Notes: generated by a model not told the origin, from the letters alone. Counted from the stretch's first letter, positions 32,729 to 41,586 are shown. The stretch is 64,000 nucleotides of DNA from Gp6-AA40 sp036407095 (GCA_036407095.1 DASWZV010000174.1:372001-436000); one strand, 5' to 3'. Numbers and translations: made by a program.

Positions 32729-33241
32729 ATGGCAGCACTGACCAAAGAAGAAGTGATCGCGCAGCTCCAGAAGGAAGTCCGCATTCTGCGTCACCTCGCC
32801 GGCAAGATCGATCGCGCCACGCTCGATTACCGACCCACTCCCAAACAGCGGAGCACGATCGAGCTGCTCCGGTATCTCGTCGTGATGGGGCCGTCGCTCA
32901 CGCGCTCGATCAAAGCCGGCGCGTTCGACGTCGCGCGATGGCAGACGGATGCCGCCGCCGCGAACGCAGCGGGGTTCGACCAGATCCTCACGATGATCGA
33001 AAAACAGAGCGCGGAGTACGCCGACCTGCTGGGCCCCTGGTCCGACGCCGACTTCCGCGGCGAGATCGAAATGTTCGGCCGCAAAGCGACTCGCGGATCG
33101 CTGCTGCTGGAACTCGTGCTCAACGGCCACGCCGCCTATCGCACCCAGCTGTTCTGCTACCTGAAGTCGTGCGGCCGCGACGAGCTCAACACGATGAATC
33201 TGTGGCAGGGGATCGACGCGCCGATGACTGTGACGGAGTGA
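32729..33241 (+). CDS. DinB-like/DUF1993-type protein
   Basis: A 170-aa helical-bundle protein. It opens LTKEEVIAQLQKEVRILRHLAGKI and has STIELLRYLVVMGPSLTRSI and a C-terminal LLLELVLNGHAAYRTQLFCYLK segment, the last resembling the closing helix of DinB-like folds, with only some of the usual histidines. Function unknown. The ATG at 32729 was preferred to a GTG at 32660. It converges on the xanthine dehydrogenase genes with a family B hairpin between. Confidence 0.7.
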   Translation: MAALTKEEVIAQLQKEVRILRHLAGKIDRATLDYRPTPKQRSTIELLRYLVVMGPSLTRSIKAGAFDVARWQTDAAAANAAGFDQILTMIEKQSAEYADLLGPWSDADFRGEIEMFGRKATRGSLLLELVLNGHAAYRTQLFCYLKSCGRDELNTMNLWQGIDAPMTVTE

Positions 33242-33360
33242 GGAAACGGAGGGTGTCGGAGGAAACGGATTAACAGGAGGAACGGAGAAACGGAGAGATC
33301 TATTTTTTCCGTTCCTCCGTTTCTCCTGTTAATCCGTTACCTCCGTCACCTCCGTTTCCT
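33241..33360. repeat. Family B giant hairpin (arms about 54 bp)
   Basis: Arm 33241-33294 (AGGAAACGGAGGGTGTCGGA...) pairs along its whole length with 33308-33360 (...CACCTCCGTTTCCT), with a handful of mismatches and a roughly 13-nt T-rich loop. The right arm lies inside the 3' end of the xanthine dehydrogenase large-subunit gene and supplies its stop codon (33329-33331) and last residues (ETEVTEVTD). Confidence 0.8.
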
Positions 33361-35635
33361 TCAAGCGATGTACCGCCTCGGCGCGCGCGCGCCGCACAGC
33401 AAAGAAGACCCGCTCGGGAGTCGCAGGGCTATCTAATCTCACGTCCTCCCCATCCCCGAACGCCGCGATCGCATCGCGAATGGCTTCGCGCACTGAGATG
33501 GCCAGCATCAGCGGCGGCTCACCGACGGCTTTGCTGCCGAAGACGACGCCAGGCTGTGACGCGCGCTCGAGGAAGCTGACGTTGAAGACCTCGGGCATCT
33601 CGGACCACGAGGGCAGCTTGTAGGTCGACGCTCCCGCGCTCGCCACGCGGCCTTGTGCGTCCCACAGTAATTCCTCGATCGTCAACCACCCGACTCCCTG
33701 GACGAATCCGCCTTCGATCTGACCGCGATCGACGATCTCCGAAATCGAATCGCCGACGTCTTCCAGAATGTCGGTGCGAAGCAGACGACAGGCGCCCGTG
33801 AATCCGTCGACCTCCACCTCCGAGACGGCGGCAGCGTAGACGAAGTAGTGGAACGGCCGGCCGCGCCCGGTCGCTGGATCGAAGTGGATGTTCGGCGTGC
33901 GGTAGTAGCCCTGCGCGAACAGTGGAATGCGCTGGCGATACGCCGCTTCGCAGACCGCCGCAAACGGGATCGCGCGATCGACGCCCACAACCATGTCATG
34001 GTCGAATCGAACCGCGGTCGGGTCGCATTCGAGCAGTGATGCCGCGACCGGAAGAAGCCGGGCCCGGATCTGAGCGCAGGCATCGGCGACGGCCGCGCCG
34101 TTGAGATCCGTCCCGGCCGAGGCCGCAGTCGCCGATGTATTCGGCACCTTGTCGGTGCGCGTCGCCATCATGCGAATGCGATCGGGCGAGACGCCCAGCG
34201 ACCGCGCGGCGATCTGCCGGACCTTCGTGACGAGTCCCTGGCCCATCTCGGTGCCGCCGTGATTGACCTGCACGCTGCCGTCCCGGTACACGAGCACCAG
34301 CGCGCCGCCCTGGTTGAAAAAGGTTGCGGTGAACGAGATGCCGAACTTCACGGGCGTGATCGCAAGGCCCCGCTTGCGATGCGGAGTCGTCGTGTTGAGC
34401 CGATCGATCTCGGCGCGCCGCGCGTCGAAGGCACCGGTCTCCTGCAGCTCGGTCCAGATCACGCTCATCCGGTTGGCCTCATCGACCGGCTGGCCGTAGT
34501 GCGTCACGTCGCCGTCGCGATAGAAGTTGCGTTCGCGGATCACGTCGGCTGGGATCGAGAGCCGCCGGGCGGCTCGCGACAGAATGTCTTCGATGACGAG
34601 CATTGCCTGCGGTCCGCCGAAACCCCGGAAGGCGGTCTGCGAGGTCTTGTGCGTCCGGCAGACGCGGCCGGTCACCTCGATTGCCGGGATGCGATAGGCG
34701 TTGTCGCAATGGAACAACGACCGCCACATGACCGGCTCCGAGAGATCCAGACTCCAGCCGCCGTCCGAGAAGAGATCCAGCCGAAGCGCTTCGAGTCGTC
34801 CGTCGGATGCCAGGCCCGCCGAATACCGGGCGAGATACGGATGACGCTTGCCGGTGAGCGCGATGTCGAGCGCGCGCGTCAGCCGAACGCGCACGGGCCG
34901 TCGAGTGTTCCATGCGCCAAGTGCAGCGACAGCGGCCCATGCATTGGCCTGGACTTCCTTGCCGCCGAAGGCGCCGCCCAGGCGAAGGCATTCGACGGTG
35001 ATCTGATGCTTCGGGAGACCCAGCACCCGCGCGACGACTTCCTGTGTCTCGGCTGGATGCTGTGTCGAGGACTGAACGGCCACGCCGCCGCTCTCGTCGA
35101 TCCAGGCGATCGCCGACTGCGTTTCGAGATAGAAATGCTCCTGACCGCCGATGTCGAGCTCATCGTCGATGCGGACAGCGCTCGAGGCCAGCACGGACAT
35201 GTCGCCGCTGGCGATTCGAAGAGGCTCGGCGAGATAGCTGTTCGCGGCAATGGCCTGCTCGATCGTCAGGACCGCCGGCAGCGCGCTGTAGGTCACGTTC
35301 ATGCGCGCCGCGCCCTGGCGCGCCGCTTCGAGGGTCGTGGCGAGTACCCACGCGACCGGCTGGCTGAAGAACATCACCTCGGTCGGAAACATCGGCTCGT
35401 CGCGCCGGTTCGCGCCGGTGTCGCCCTCGCCTGGCACATCGGTGCGCGTGAGCACCGCGACCACGCCGGGTTCCGCGAGTGCCGGCGTGGCATCGAGCGA
35501 TGTGACCATCGCGTGGGCGTGAGGCGCGAGCACCGGCCATGCGTGGAGCAGACCCGGATGACGTGCGATCGCGTCGTCGGTGTAGAGTGCCTCGCCCGTG
35601 ACGTGCCCGCGCGCGCTCTCGTGCGGCACGCTCAC
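33329..35635 (-). CDS. Xanthine dehydrogenase-family molybdopterin-binding subunit
   Basis: A 768-aa large subunit of a two-subunit xanthine-dehydrogenase-type hydroxylase. It opens VSVPHESARGHVTGEALYTDD. Molybdenum-site marks are QHPAETQEVVARVLG, RLGGAFGGKE, FRGFGGPQA and the catalytic Glu in KAVGEPPLM. Known members oxidise purines such as hypoxanthine to urate. The GTG at 35635 overlaps the small-subunit stop by four bases (GTGA), so translation is coupled. A longer open frame to 37150 overlies the small-subunit gene and was rejected. Its C-terminus runs into a repeat hairpin. No XdhC maturation gene is in the window. Confidence 0.93.
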   Translation of the reverse strand: MSVPHESARGHVTGEALYTDDAIARHPGLLHAWPVLAPHAHAMVTSLDATPALAEPGVVAVLTRTDVPGEGDTGANRRDEPMFPTEVMFFSQPVAWVLATTLEAARQGAARMNVTYSALPAVLTIEQAIAANSYLAEPLRIASGDMSVLASSAVRIDDELDIGGQEHFYLETQSAIAWIDESGGVAVQSSTQHPAETQEVVARVLGLPKHQITVECLRLGGAFGGKEVQANAWAAVAALGAWNTRRPVRVRLTRALDIALTGKRHPYLARYSAGLASDGRLEALRLDLFSDGGWSLDLSEPVMWRSLFHCDNAYRIPAIEVTGRVCRTHKTSQTAFRGFGGPQAMLVIEDILSRAARRLSIPADVIRERNFYRDGDVTHYGQPVDEANRMSVIWTELQETGAFDARRAEIDRLNTTTPHRKRGLAITPVKFGISFTATFFNQGGALVLVYRDGSVQVNHGGTEMGQGLVTKVRQIAARSLGVSPDRIRMMATRTDKVPNTSATAASAGTDLNGAAVADACAQIRARLLPVAASLLECDPTAVRFDHDMVVGVDRAIPFAAVCEAAYRQRIPLFAQGYYRTPNIHFDPATGRGRPFHYFVYAAAVSEVEVDGFTGACRLLRTDILEDVGDSISEIVDRGQIEGGFVQGVGWLTIEELLWDAQGRVASAGASTYKLPSWSEMPEVFNVSFLERASQPGVVFGSKAVGEPPLMLAISVREAIRDAIAAFGDGEDVRLDSPATPERVFFAVRRARAEAVHRLKETEVTEVTD

Positions 35636-37023
35636 GATCGCGTCTCCCAATAGAACTTCTCGACCAGGCTCTTCGCGACGTCGAGCCTGTACTCCTTCGA
35701 GCCGCGAACGTCGGAGAGCGGGGTCAGCGTGCGTCCGATGACACGCTGCGCACGCTCGACGGCGGACTCGTTCCACGCCTGACCCGACACCACGTCTTCG
35801 GCGTCTGTCAGGCGCAGCGGGGTGGCCGCCACTCCTCCGAAGACGAATCGTGCACGGCGCACGCCGCCGGCACCGTCCCACTCCATCGAGAACGCCGCGG
35901 CGACCGTGCTGATGTCGTCGAGGCGTCGCTTGGACACTTTGTAGAAGCACACCTGCCGCGGCCATGGCCTCGGAATCTCGATCGCCGTGATCAGCTCGCC
36001 CGATCGCAGCGCGGTCTTCCGGTAGCCGGTGAAGAAAGACGCGAGGTCGAGCGCCCGCCGGCCGTTCGGTCCCGCGATCACGACGTGTGCGTCGAGCGCC
36101 ATCAGCAATGGTGCGGCGTCGCCGATCGGAGACGCGGTCGCGAGGTTCCCGCCGAGCGTCGCACGATTGCGGATGGGGGGCGACGCAAACAGCGTGATCC
36201 ATTCGCTGAGGGCTGGCGGCGCATCGTGCCAGAGTCGCGCGATGTCGGTGAGCGGCACCGCCGCGCCGATGCGAACGCATGTCTCTGTCGAGGAGAACTC
36301 GCGGAGTTCGTCGATCGCATCCACGCTCACCAGGTGAGAGAAGCGCCGCGCGCGCAGGTTCGATTCGACGCCGAGATCCGATCCGCCGGCGATCAACGTT
36401 GCCTGCGGGTGAGACGCGAGGATCGCGATGCACGCCGCGATTGTGGTCGGACGTGAGTAGGAGTCTGAGGTGACTTCCTCGAGAACAGGCGCCCGACGAT
36501 GGAGGCGATCGTGAAAAGCGTCGGCTGGTGCGGGTCCAAGGACGAGCGCCGCCTCGCGAATCGGTCGATACCCGGTGCAGCGGCACAAGTTGCCCGCCAT
36601 CGCATGCGGATCGCATGGGCCGGTGCGGTCGGGTCGATAGTGCTCGGCGAACAGGCTCATCACGAAGCCGGGCGTGCAGTAGCCGCACTGTGATCCTCCG
36701 CCGGCGGCCATTGCCTTCTGTACGTCGGCGAGCGCCCCGGATGAGGCGAGCGACTCGACGGTGTAGAACTCGTGATCTGCGGCAGTCGGAAGCAGGACCA
36801 GGCAACTGTTCACCGCGCGGTACGTGGTGCGGCCGCCTTCGTCGGCGACCATCACCACCGTGCACGCACCACATTCGCCCTCGGCGCATCCTTCCTTCGC
36901 GCCGGTGAGGCCGCGGGCGCGGAGGAAGTCGAGCAGTGTGATGTGAGACGCCGCCGACTCGACGGCGACCTGCTGTCCGTTCACCGTGAGCCCGATGCGC
37001 GGGAGAGTAGGGGCAGTACTCAT
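35632..37023 (-). CDS. Xanthine dehydrogenase-family small subunit (2Fe-2S and FAD)
   Basis: A 463-aa subunit combining the electron-transfer domains. Residues 1-165 carry two [2Fe-2S] sites: GCAEGECGACTV and CGYCTPGFVMS with NLCRCTGYRPI. The FAD domain (about 185-350) has TLIAGGSDLGVESNLR and RNRATLGGNLATASPIGD; the C-terminal CO-dehydrogenase-flavoprotein domain follows. Electrons would pass from the molybdenum subunit to FAD and then NAD or another acceptor. Start at the ATG 37023. It precedes and overlaps the large-subunit gene. Confidence 0.94.
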   Translation of the reverse strand: MSTAPTLPRIGLTVNGQQVAVESAASHITLLDFLRARGLTGAKEGCAEGECGACTVVMVADEGGRTTYRAVNSCLVLLPTAADHEFYTVESLASSGALADVQKAMAAGGGSQCGYCTPGFVMSLFAEHYRPDRTGPCDPHAMAGNLCRCTGYRPIREAALVLGPAPADAFHDRLHRRAPVLEEVTSDSYSRPTTIAACIAILASHPQATLIAGGSDLGVESNLRARRFSHLVSVDAIDELREFSSTETCVRIGAAVPLTDIARLWHDAPPALSEWITLFASPPIRNRATLGGNLATASPIGDAAPLLMALDAHVVIAGPNGRRALDLASFFTGYRKTALRSGELITAIEIPRPWPRQVCFYKVSKRRLDDISTVAAAFSMEWDGAGGVRRARFVFGGVAATPLRLTDAEDVVSGQAWNESAVERAQRVIGRTLTPLSDVRGSKEYRLDVAKSLVEKFYWETRS

Positions 37024-37078
37024 GGCCCTTGCCCCCATTGTAGGTCGGTCGGGGAGGATGCAGAGGATGCCGGGAAGA

Positions 37079-37096
37079 GCGATCTCTGCGTGAACG
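37079..37096. repeat. Solitary family A arm
   Basis: GCGATCTCTGCGTGAACG, identical over 17 bases to the right arm of the family A copy at 43680-43696, but with no intact partner arm nearby. Loose CAGAGGATGC and CTCTGCTCCCTCTG stretches flank it. Probably a decayed copy between the xanthine dehydrogenase and threonine synthase genes. Confidence 0.5.
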
Positions 37097-37125
37097 GTTT
37101 GCTCTGCTCCCTCTGACGCCTGACG

Positions 37126-38307
37126 CTACGTACGAACAGCGTCCTGCCAAGCTTCGAGATACTTGTAGCCGCTGCCCGTGTTGAAGAGCACGATCGATTC
37201 CTGGCGCCCGATTTTTCCTTCACTCACGAGTTTGTGAATTGCGGCCAGCCCGGCGCCGCCTTCGGGCGCCGCGAAGATGCCTTCGAGCCGCGCCATCTCT
37301 CGGCACGCCGACATCAGCGCCTCGTCGCTGACTGCGACCGCCTCGCCGTGGCTCTCGTAGATGTTCGCAAGGATGATGAAATCGCCGAGTGCTTTCGGCA
37401 CACGGAGGCCGGCCGCAACCGTAGCTGCGTTCTCCCATTTGATCGACGAAGCGGCGTGCTGTTCGAACGCCGTCACGATCGGCGCACAGCCATCGGCTTG
37501 CGCCGCGATCATGCGCGGACGATGGCTGCCGATCCGGCCCATCGTCTCGAGTTCTTCGAACGCCTTCCACATGCCGATGAGGCCGACGCCTCCGCCGGTG
37601 GGATAGACGATCACGTCTGGCAACCCGCCGTCGAACTCCTCCCACAGTTCGTACCCCATCGTCTTCTTGCCTTCGATGCGATAGGGCTCCTTCAACGTCG
37701 ACACTTCGTACCAACCGTGCGTCGGCGCGTGCTCCGCGATGAACGCGCCGCAGTCGGAGATGAGTCCGTCGATCAATCGAACGTCCGCTCCGCAGGCGCG
37801 TGTCTCGAGCACGATCGCTGCGGGGGTGTCCGCCGGCATCGCGACCACGCAGCGCAGGCCCGCTCGTGCCGCGTACGCCGCCGCAGCGCCGCCGGCATTG
37901 CCGGCAGTGGGAAGCGCGATCGTTTCGATGCCGAGCGCCTTCGCCATCGTCACCGCTGCCGACAGCCCGCGGGCTTTGAACGAGTTCGTCGGGTTCTGCC
38001 CTTCTTCCTTGATGTACAGCCGCTCGAGACCGAGCTCGTCGCCGAGACGACGAGCATGAATGAGCGGCGTCATGCCCTCGCCGAGCGTGACTGGAGCGCC
38101 GCCGGGCAGCACCTCCTCATAGCGCCACATCGAATGCACGCGCGAAGCGAGCGCCTGGCGAGTCAGGGTTCGACGCGCAGCCGCGAGGTCATATCGCGCG
38201 AGGAGAGGCGCCTGACACTTCGCGCAGAGGTTCTGCCGGCGCGCGTGGTCGGCGATCGCTCGACACGCCGGCCGTGAGCATTCGAGATGTGTGAGCGTTG
38301 ATGGCAT
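37126..38307 (-). CDS. thrC: Threonine synthase-like PLP enzyme
   Basis: A 393-aa PLP fold-type II enzyme of the threonine synthase group with an N-terminal zinc-ribbon-like segment (Cys10, Cys15 and LCAKC). It would convert O-phosphohomoserine to threonine. Motifs: LGEGMTPLIHARR, NPTNSFKARG with the PLP lysine, LPTAGNAGGAAAAYAA, VYPTGGGVGLIG and a C-terminal LFNTGSGYKY. The family also contains relatives with other amino-acid substrates, so the name is likely but not certain. It lies 39 bases downstream of the acyl-CoA-dehydrogenase-like gene on the same strand, with a hairpin between. Confidence 0.87.
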   Translation of the reverse strand: MPSTLTHLECSRPACRAIADHARRQNLCAKCQAPLLARYDLAAARRTLTRQALASRVHSMWRYEEVLPGGAPVTLGEGMTPLIHARRLGDELGLERLYIKEEGQNPTNSFKARGLSAAVTMAKALGIETIALPTAGNAGGAAAAYAARAGLRCVVAMPADTPAAIVLETRACGADVRLIDGLISDCGAFIAEHAPTHGWYEVSTLKEPYRIEGKKTMGYELWEEFDGGLPDVIVYPTGGGVGLIGMWKAFEELETMGRIGSHRPRMIAAQADGCAPIVTAFEQHAASSIKWENAATVAAGLRVPKALGDFIILANIYESHGEAVAVSDEALMSACREMARLEGIFAAPEGGAGLAAIHKLVSEGKIGRQESIVLFNTGSGYKYLEAWQDAVRT

Positions 38308-38318
38308 CAGACGGGTAC

Positions 38319-38338
38319 GGTCCGCCTGAAGGCGGACC
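38319..38338. repeat. GGTCCGCC-TGAA-GGCGGACC palindrome
   Basis: Perfect 8-bp stem followed by CCCACGTAC. It is the reverse complement of the GTAGGG-TTCA palindrome family. It lies between two same-strand genes. Confidence 0.6.
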
Positions 38339-38346
38339 CCACGTAC

Positions 38347-39516
38347 TCACGTACCCGGGACGAGATCGAGGAACTGCCATCGATGTCCGTCGGCGAGCCC
38401 GGCCAGCTCGCGTCCGAGCGCTTGAAACACCGGCGGCGATGCGACCACGTGCTGCGTGCCGGCGTGCATGTCACGGAACAATCGCTGCAGGGTCCCGGAC
38501 CTCAACGCGATCGTGCCCGCCGACTTGTACGCGAAGAGCGCGGCCTCATGCGCCGACCAGGTCACGTGCGCCATGGCCAGACGGATCAGCGTGTGTTGCC
38601 GGACCGACAGCCGATCGCCGCGATCGAGCGAGCTCTTCGCATCATTCCATGCTTCGTACACGAGTGCCCGGGCGGCGCGATAGGTGCCTTCGATCCTCGC
38701 GAAGTTCTGATGGAACGACTCGCTTTGTGCCAGTGTGCCCGATCGCCCGATCTTGCTCTTCGCGCCCGCCGCGATCTCGTCGAGCGCACGCCGGCCGATG
38801 CCGCATGCCCAACCGGAATGGCACATGATCGCGAAACCGATCACACCGATGCTGTAGAGACTGCCACCGCGTTTCGGTGTTTCGGTGAGCGCGAAGTGCG
38901 TGTACCCCTCGGGCACGAAGACGTCGTCGATGCGGTAGTCGATGCTGCCGGTCCCACGCAGGCCGAGGACGTCCCAGTTGTCGATGAGCGTGGCTTTTTC
39001 AACCGGCAGCACGAAGATCCGCGGTTCGCCGGTGCCCTCGATGACGCCAAGCGTATGGATGTGAGTGCCGTGCTTGATGCCCGACGCGAAGCTCCACGAG
39101 CCACTGAGCTGGAAGCCGCCCTTGGTCGGCACCGCCTTGCCCGGGCGGGTGCCCTGGCCGGCGATCACAGGCAGTCGCGGTTTGCCGAACAGCTCGCTGA
39201 CCGCTGCGTCATCGAGATAGGCGGCTCCCGTTCCGATCGCGAGCGCCGCGGCCATGAGCACCCATCCGGTCGAGGGATCGCCGTACGCGAGGTTTTCAAT
39301 CACGCCGATCGACGACACGGGATCGAGCTCGGCGCCGCCGTGCACGGGTGCAGGCACCCACATGCCGAAGATGCCTTCGCGATGGAGGGCTTCGACGACC
39401 GGTTCGGCCAGCCGTCCTTCCTTGTCGCCGAATGCCGCGTGTTCGTCAGCGATGCGCGCCACCGCCTTCGCCCGCTCCACGAGATCCGTACCTCTGGTCA
39501 CACCAACTGTTGCCAT
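38347..39516 (-). CDS. Acyl-CoA dehydrogenase-fold flavoprotein (possibly HpaB/HsaA-like monooxygenase)
   Basis: A 389-aa protein with the acyl-CoA dehydrogenase fold: helical N-terminus (AVARIADEHAAFGDKEGRL), LHREGIFGMWVP, a central beta domain (SGSWSFASGIKHGTH, WDVLGLRGTGSIDY) and a C-terminal helical bundle (AYKSAGTIALRSGTLQRLFRDMHAGTQHV). The last motif and the SWSFASG segment are more like two-component flavin hydroxylases (HsaA, HpaA-C2) than true beta-oxidation dehydrogenases; the catalytic Glu of dehydrogenases is not evident. Substrate unknown. Stop lies just after a palindrome shared with the downstream threonine synthase gene. Confidence 0.8.
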   Translation of the reverse strand: MATVGVTRGTDLVERAKAVARIADEHAAFGDKEGRLAEPVVEALHREGIFGMWVPAPVHGGAELDPVSSIGVIENLAYGDPSTGWVLMAAALAIGTGAAYLDDAAVSELFGKPRLPVIAGQGTRPGKAVPTKGGFQLSGSWSFASGIKHGTHIHTLGVIEGTGEPRIFVLPVEKATLIDNWDVLGLRGTGSIDYRIDDVFVPEGYTHFALTETPKRGGSLYSIGVIGFAIMCHSGWACGIGRRALDEIAAGAKSKIGRSGTLAQSESFHQNFARIEGTYRAARALVYEAWNDAKSSLDRGDRLSVRQHTLIRLAMAHVTWSAHEAALFAYKSAGTIALRSGTLQRLFRDMHAGTQHVVASPPVFQALGRELAGLADGHRWQFLDLVPGT

Positions 39517-39632
39517 AGCAGCGAATTATCCCTCCAACGGCGTGGTTTCGGGATTCCATTCCCGCCTAGGCGCGCTGCGTCTCGATCCTGGCATTGCACT
39601 TCGCGAGTAACAGGCTATAGTCCGGTTCGCCG

Positions 39633-39681
39633 GTCCGCCTGAAGGCGGGACTCTACGTACACGGTCCGGCTGAAGCCGGAC
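39633..39681. repeat. Two TGAA-loop palindromes ahead of the amidohydrolase gene
   Basis: GTCCGCC-TGAA-GGCGGGAC (39633-39651) and GTCCGGC-TGAA-GCCGGAC (39664-39681), each followed by ACTACGTAC or CTACGTAC. Tandem copies of the same repeat, ending about 10 bases before the GGAGG ribosome site. Confidence 0.6.
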
Positions 39682-39702
39682 ACTACGTACAACGGAGGGC
39701 GT

Positions 39703-41043
39703 ATGCGTCGTGCGCTGCTTGCGGTGACATTGCTCGGAGGCCTCGGCTTGTCGACTGTCCTCTTGGGTCAGGGCGGCATTGCAAGCGCCCCGGCAAAGTT
39801 CCTCGCGCCCGCGACGCAGACGATCGCCATTCGTGCCGGTCGACTCTTCGACAGCCGCGCCGGCACGATGGCGGCAAATCAGATCGTCCTCATACGCGGC
39901 GATCGCATTGCAGACGTCGGGCCATCGATCTCGATCCCCTCCGATGCGCGCGTGATCGATCTGACCAACGCGACGGTGCTGCCCGGCATGATCGACGCGC
40001 ACGTTCACGTGTATCCAGCAGACGAGCTCTCGGAAGCGACGCGAACGATCGTCGCTGTCGCCAATGCGCAAGCTGATCTCGAGGCCGGCTTCACCACCGT
40101 GCTCGACATGGATTCACGCGGCGGATATGGCACGGTCGATCTGCGCAATGCGATCAATCGCGGCGTGCTGCTCGGCCCGAGGATGCAGGTCGTGGGGCAG
40201 TCGCTGAATCAACGTGCCGCGCGTCCGTATCCCTCGTTCTTCGAGCGCTTCCAGGATCGCTTCACCGAGAGCAAGAACCCGAACTCGCCCTGGCTTGCGC
40301 GCGCCGCGGTGCGCGAGGCGAAACTGCACGGCGTCGACTGGGTGAAGATCTACACGACGCAGGATTACGTCGGCGACGAGTACAACGTGTTCAAGCCGGA
40401 CGGCACGCTCGTCAACAGCCCGTCGCTCACCGAAGAAGAGGTGATGGCGGTGGTTGACGAAGCGCATCGCCTCGGATTGAAGGTCGCCTGCCACACCTAC
40501 GGAGGGGAGGGGCAGCTCAGTTGTCTCAAGGCCGGCGTCGACGCCCCGAACCACCTCACCGACCTCGACGACGCGTCGTTGAAGCTCCTGGTCGACAAGA
40601 AGCTGCCGTTCGAGCTGACCATCGACGATCTCATCGCGCTCGAAGCAGGCGACTTGAAGATCACGGGCGGGAGGAACAGCCGCCTGAAGATGGCGGAACA
40701 AGCCTTCAAGAAAGCCAAGGCTGCGGGTGTGACGTTCGTCTTCGGAAGCGGCGCCACGTCAGCCGATGTGCCCCATGGCAGACAGGCCGACCAGTTCGGC
40801 TACTTCCTCAAGTGGGGCATGACACCGGTCGACGCGCTGAAGATGCCGTTCCTGCCGACCGCGCGGATGCTGAACTACAACTGGGTGGAGCGCATCGGCA
40901 GCCTCGAGAAAGGCAAGTTCGCCGACGTGATCGCGGTGTCCGGCAACCCGCTGACCGACATCAGCGAACTGCAGCACGTGCGCTTCGTGATGAAGGGCGG
41001 GTGGGTGGTGAAGGATGAACTTGGCGCCGGTCGCGCCAAGTAG
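39703..41043 (+). CDS. Exported amidohydrolase family protein, metal-site aspartate apparently altered
   Basis: A 446-aa amidohydrolase of the imidazolonepropionase/prolidase-like group with a signal peptide (about 22 residues ending LLGQ). Metal motifs present: DAHVHVYP (first His pair), DWVKIYTTQD (bridging Lys), KVACHTYGGEG (His) and APNHLTDLDD (His). The last metal ligand, usually Asp in a GTD motif about six residues before PHG, is not obvious: the sequence reads FGSGATSADVPHG, with Thr at the expected place. It may be inactive or use the nearby Asp. Related proteins hydrolyse dipeptides or N-acyl compounds outside the cytoplasm. GGAGG precedes the ATG. Confidence 0.88.
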   Translation: MRRALLAVTLLGGLGLSTVLLGQGGIASAPAKFLAPATQTIAIRAGRLFDSRAGTMAANQIVLIRGDRIADVGPSISIPSDARVIDLTNATVLPGMIDAHVHVYPADELSEATRTIVAVANAQADLEAGFTTVLDMDSRGGYGTVDLRNAINRGVLLGPRMQVVGQSLNQRAARPYPSFFERFQDRFTESKNPNSPWLARAAVREAKLHGVDWVKIYTTQDYVGDEYNVFKPDGTLVNSPSLTEEEVMAVVDEAHRLGLKVACHTYGGEGQLSCLKAGVDAPNHLTDLDDASLKLLVDKKLPFELTIDDLIALEAGDLKITGGRNSRLKMAEQAFKKAKAAGVTFVFGSGATSADVPHGRQADQFGYFLKWGMTPVDALKMPFLPTARMLNYNWVERIGSLEKGKFADVIAVSGNPLTDISELQHVRFVMKGGWVVKDELGAGRAK

Positions 41044-41116
41044 TTGTCATCTACCGCTGACTCGTGACAGTTCTTGTAGCTTCGGCGCCCAGTATCGCGG
41101 ACAGTTGCGTCAGCCA

Positions 41117-41586
41117 GGTTGATGCATCCTCGAGCGCGGCGTGGAGCGAGCCGCACAGTAATGCCGCCAACGGCATCGTAGGCGTCGCGAGCGGCGGAGA
41201 AGGAGCAACAGCGTCAGCCTCTTGCGACGGGGGAGCCGCGAGGAACTGTCAGGCACGCGCCGGAGATGCTGTTGGCCGGCGAGCGGATCGCCGCGCGGAA
41301 GGATGCGTCAACCTGGTTGGCGCAATCGGAGTCGGACGAAAGAGATCGCGGCGCGCCTGCCGCCTGTGAGACCGACCAGCACCCGACTGGCTGACGCATT
41401 CCTCCGCGCCGCGATCCGCTCGCCGGCCAACTGACTCTCCGGCGCGTGCCTTACGAGTCTTCGCGGCTCCCCCGTCGCAAGGGACTTACGCTGTTACTCC
41501 TCTCTCCGCCGCTCGCGTCGCCTGCGAGTCCGTTGGCGACTCTCGCGTACGCGGCTCGCTCCACGCGGCACTCCGGAACGCATCGG
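41117..41586. repeat. Family C: very large inverted repeat with 190-bp arms
   Basis: The left arm, about 41117-41308, pairs with the right arm, about 41389-41586, in three continuous blocks. 41271-41308 (TTGGCCGGCGAGCGGATCGC...) pairs with 41389-41431. 41207-41270 (CTTGCGACGGGGGAGCCGCG...) pairs with 41432-41497. 41117-41206 (GGCGTGGAGCGAGCCGC...) pairs with 41498-41586. The 80-bp spacer holds GCGTCAACCTGGTTGGCGCA. A further direct copy of that core (57 bp, 41302-41358) lies at 41684-41740. No reading frame here looks like a protein. It fills most of the 744 bases between two convergent genes. Confidence 0.8.

Noticed and set aside
33329..37150. A single 1273-aa xanthine dehydrogenase
   Set aside because: The N-terminal 500 codons overlie the small-subunit gene in another frame and show no family motif; the family-like part begins at the GTG at 35635.
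41117..41586. Integron attC site
   Set aside because: It is foldback DNA, but no integrase gene, cassette array or clear GTTRRRY core pair was seen.
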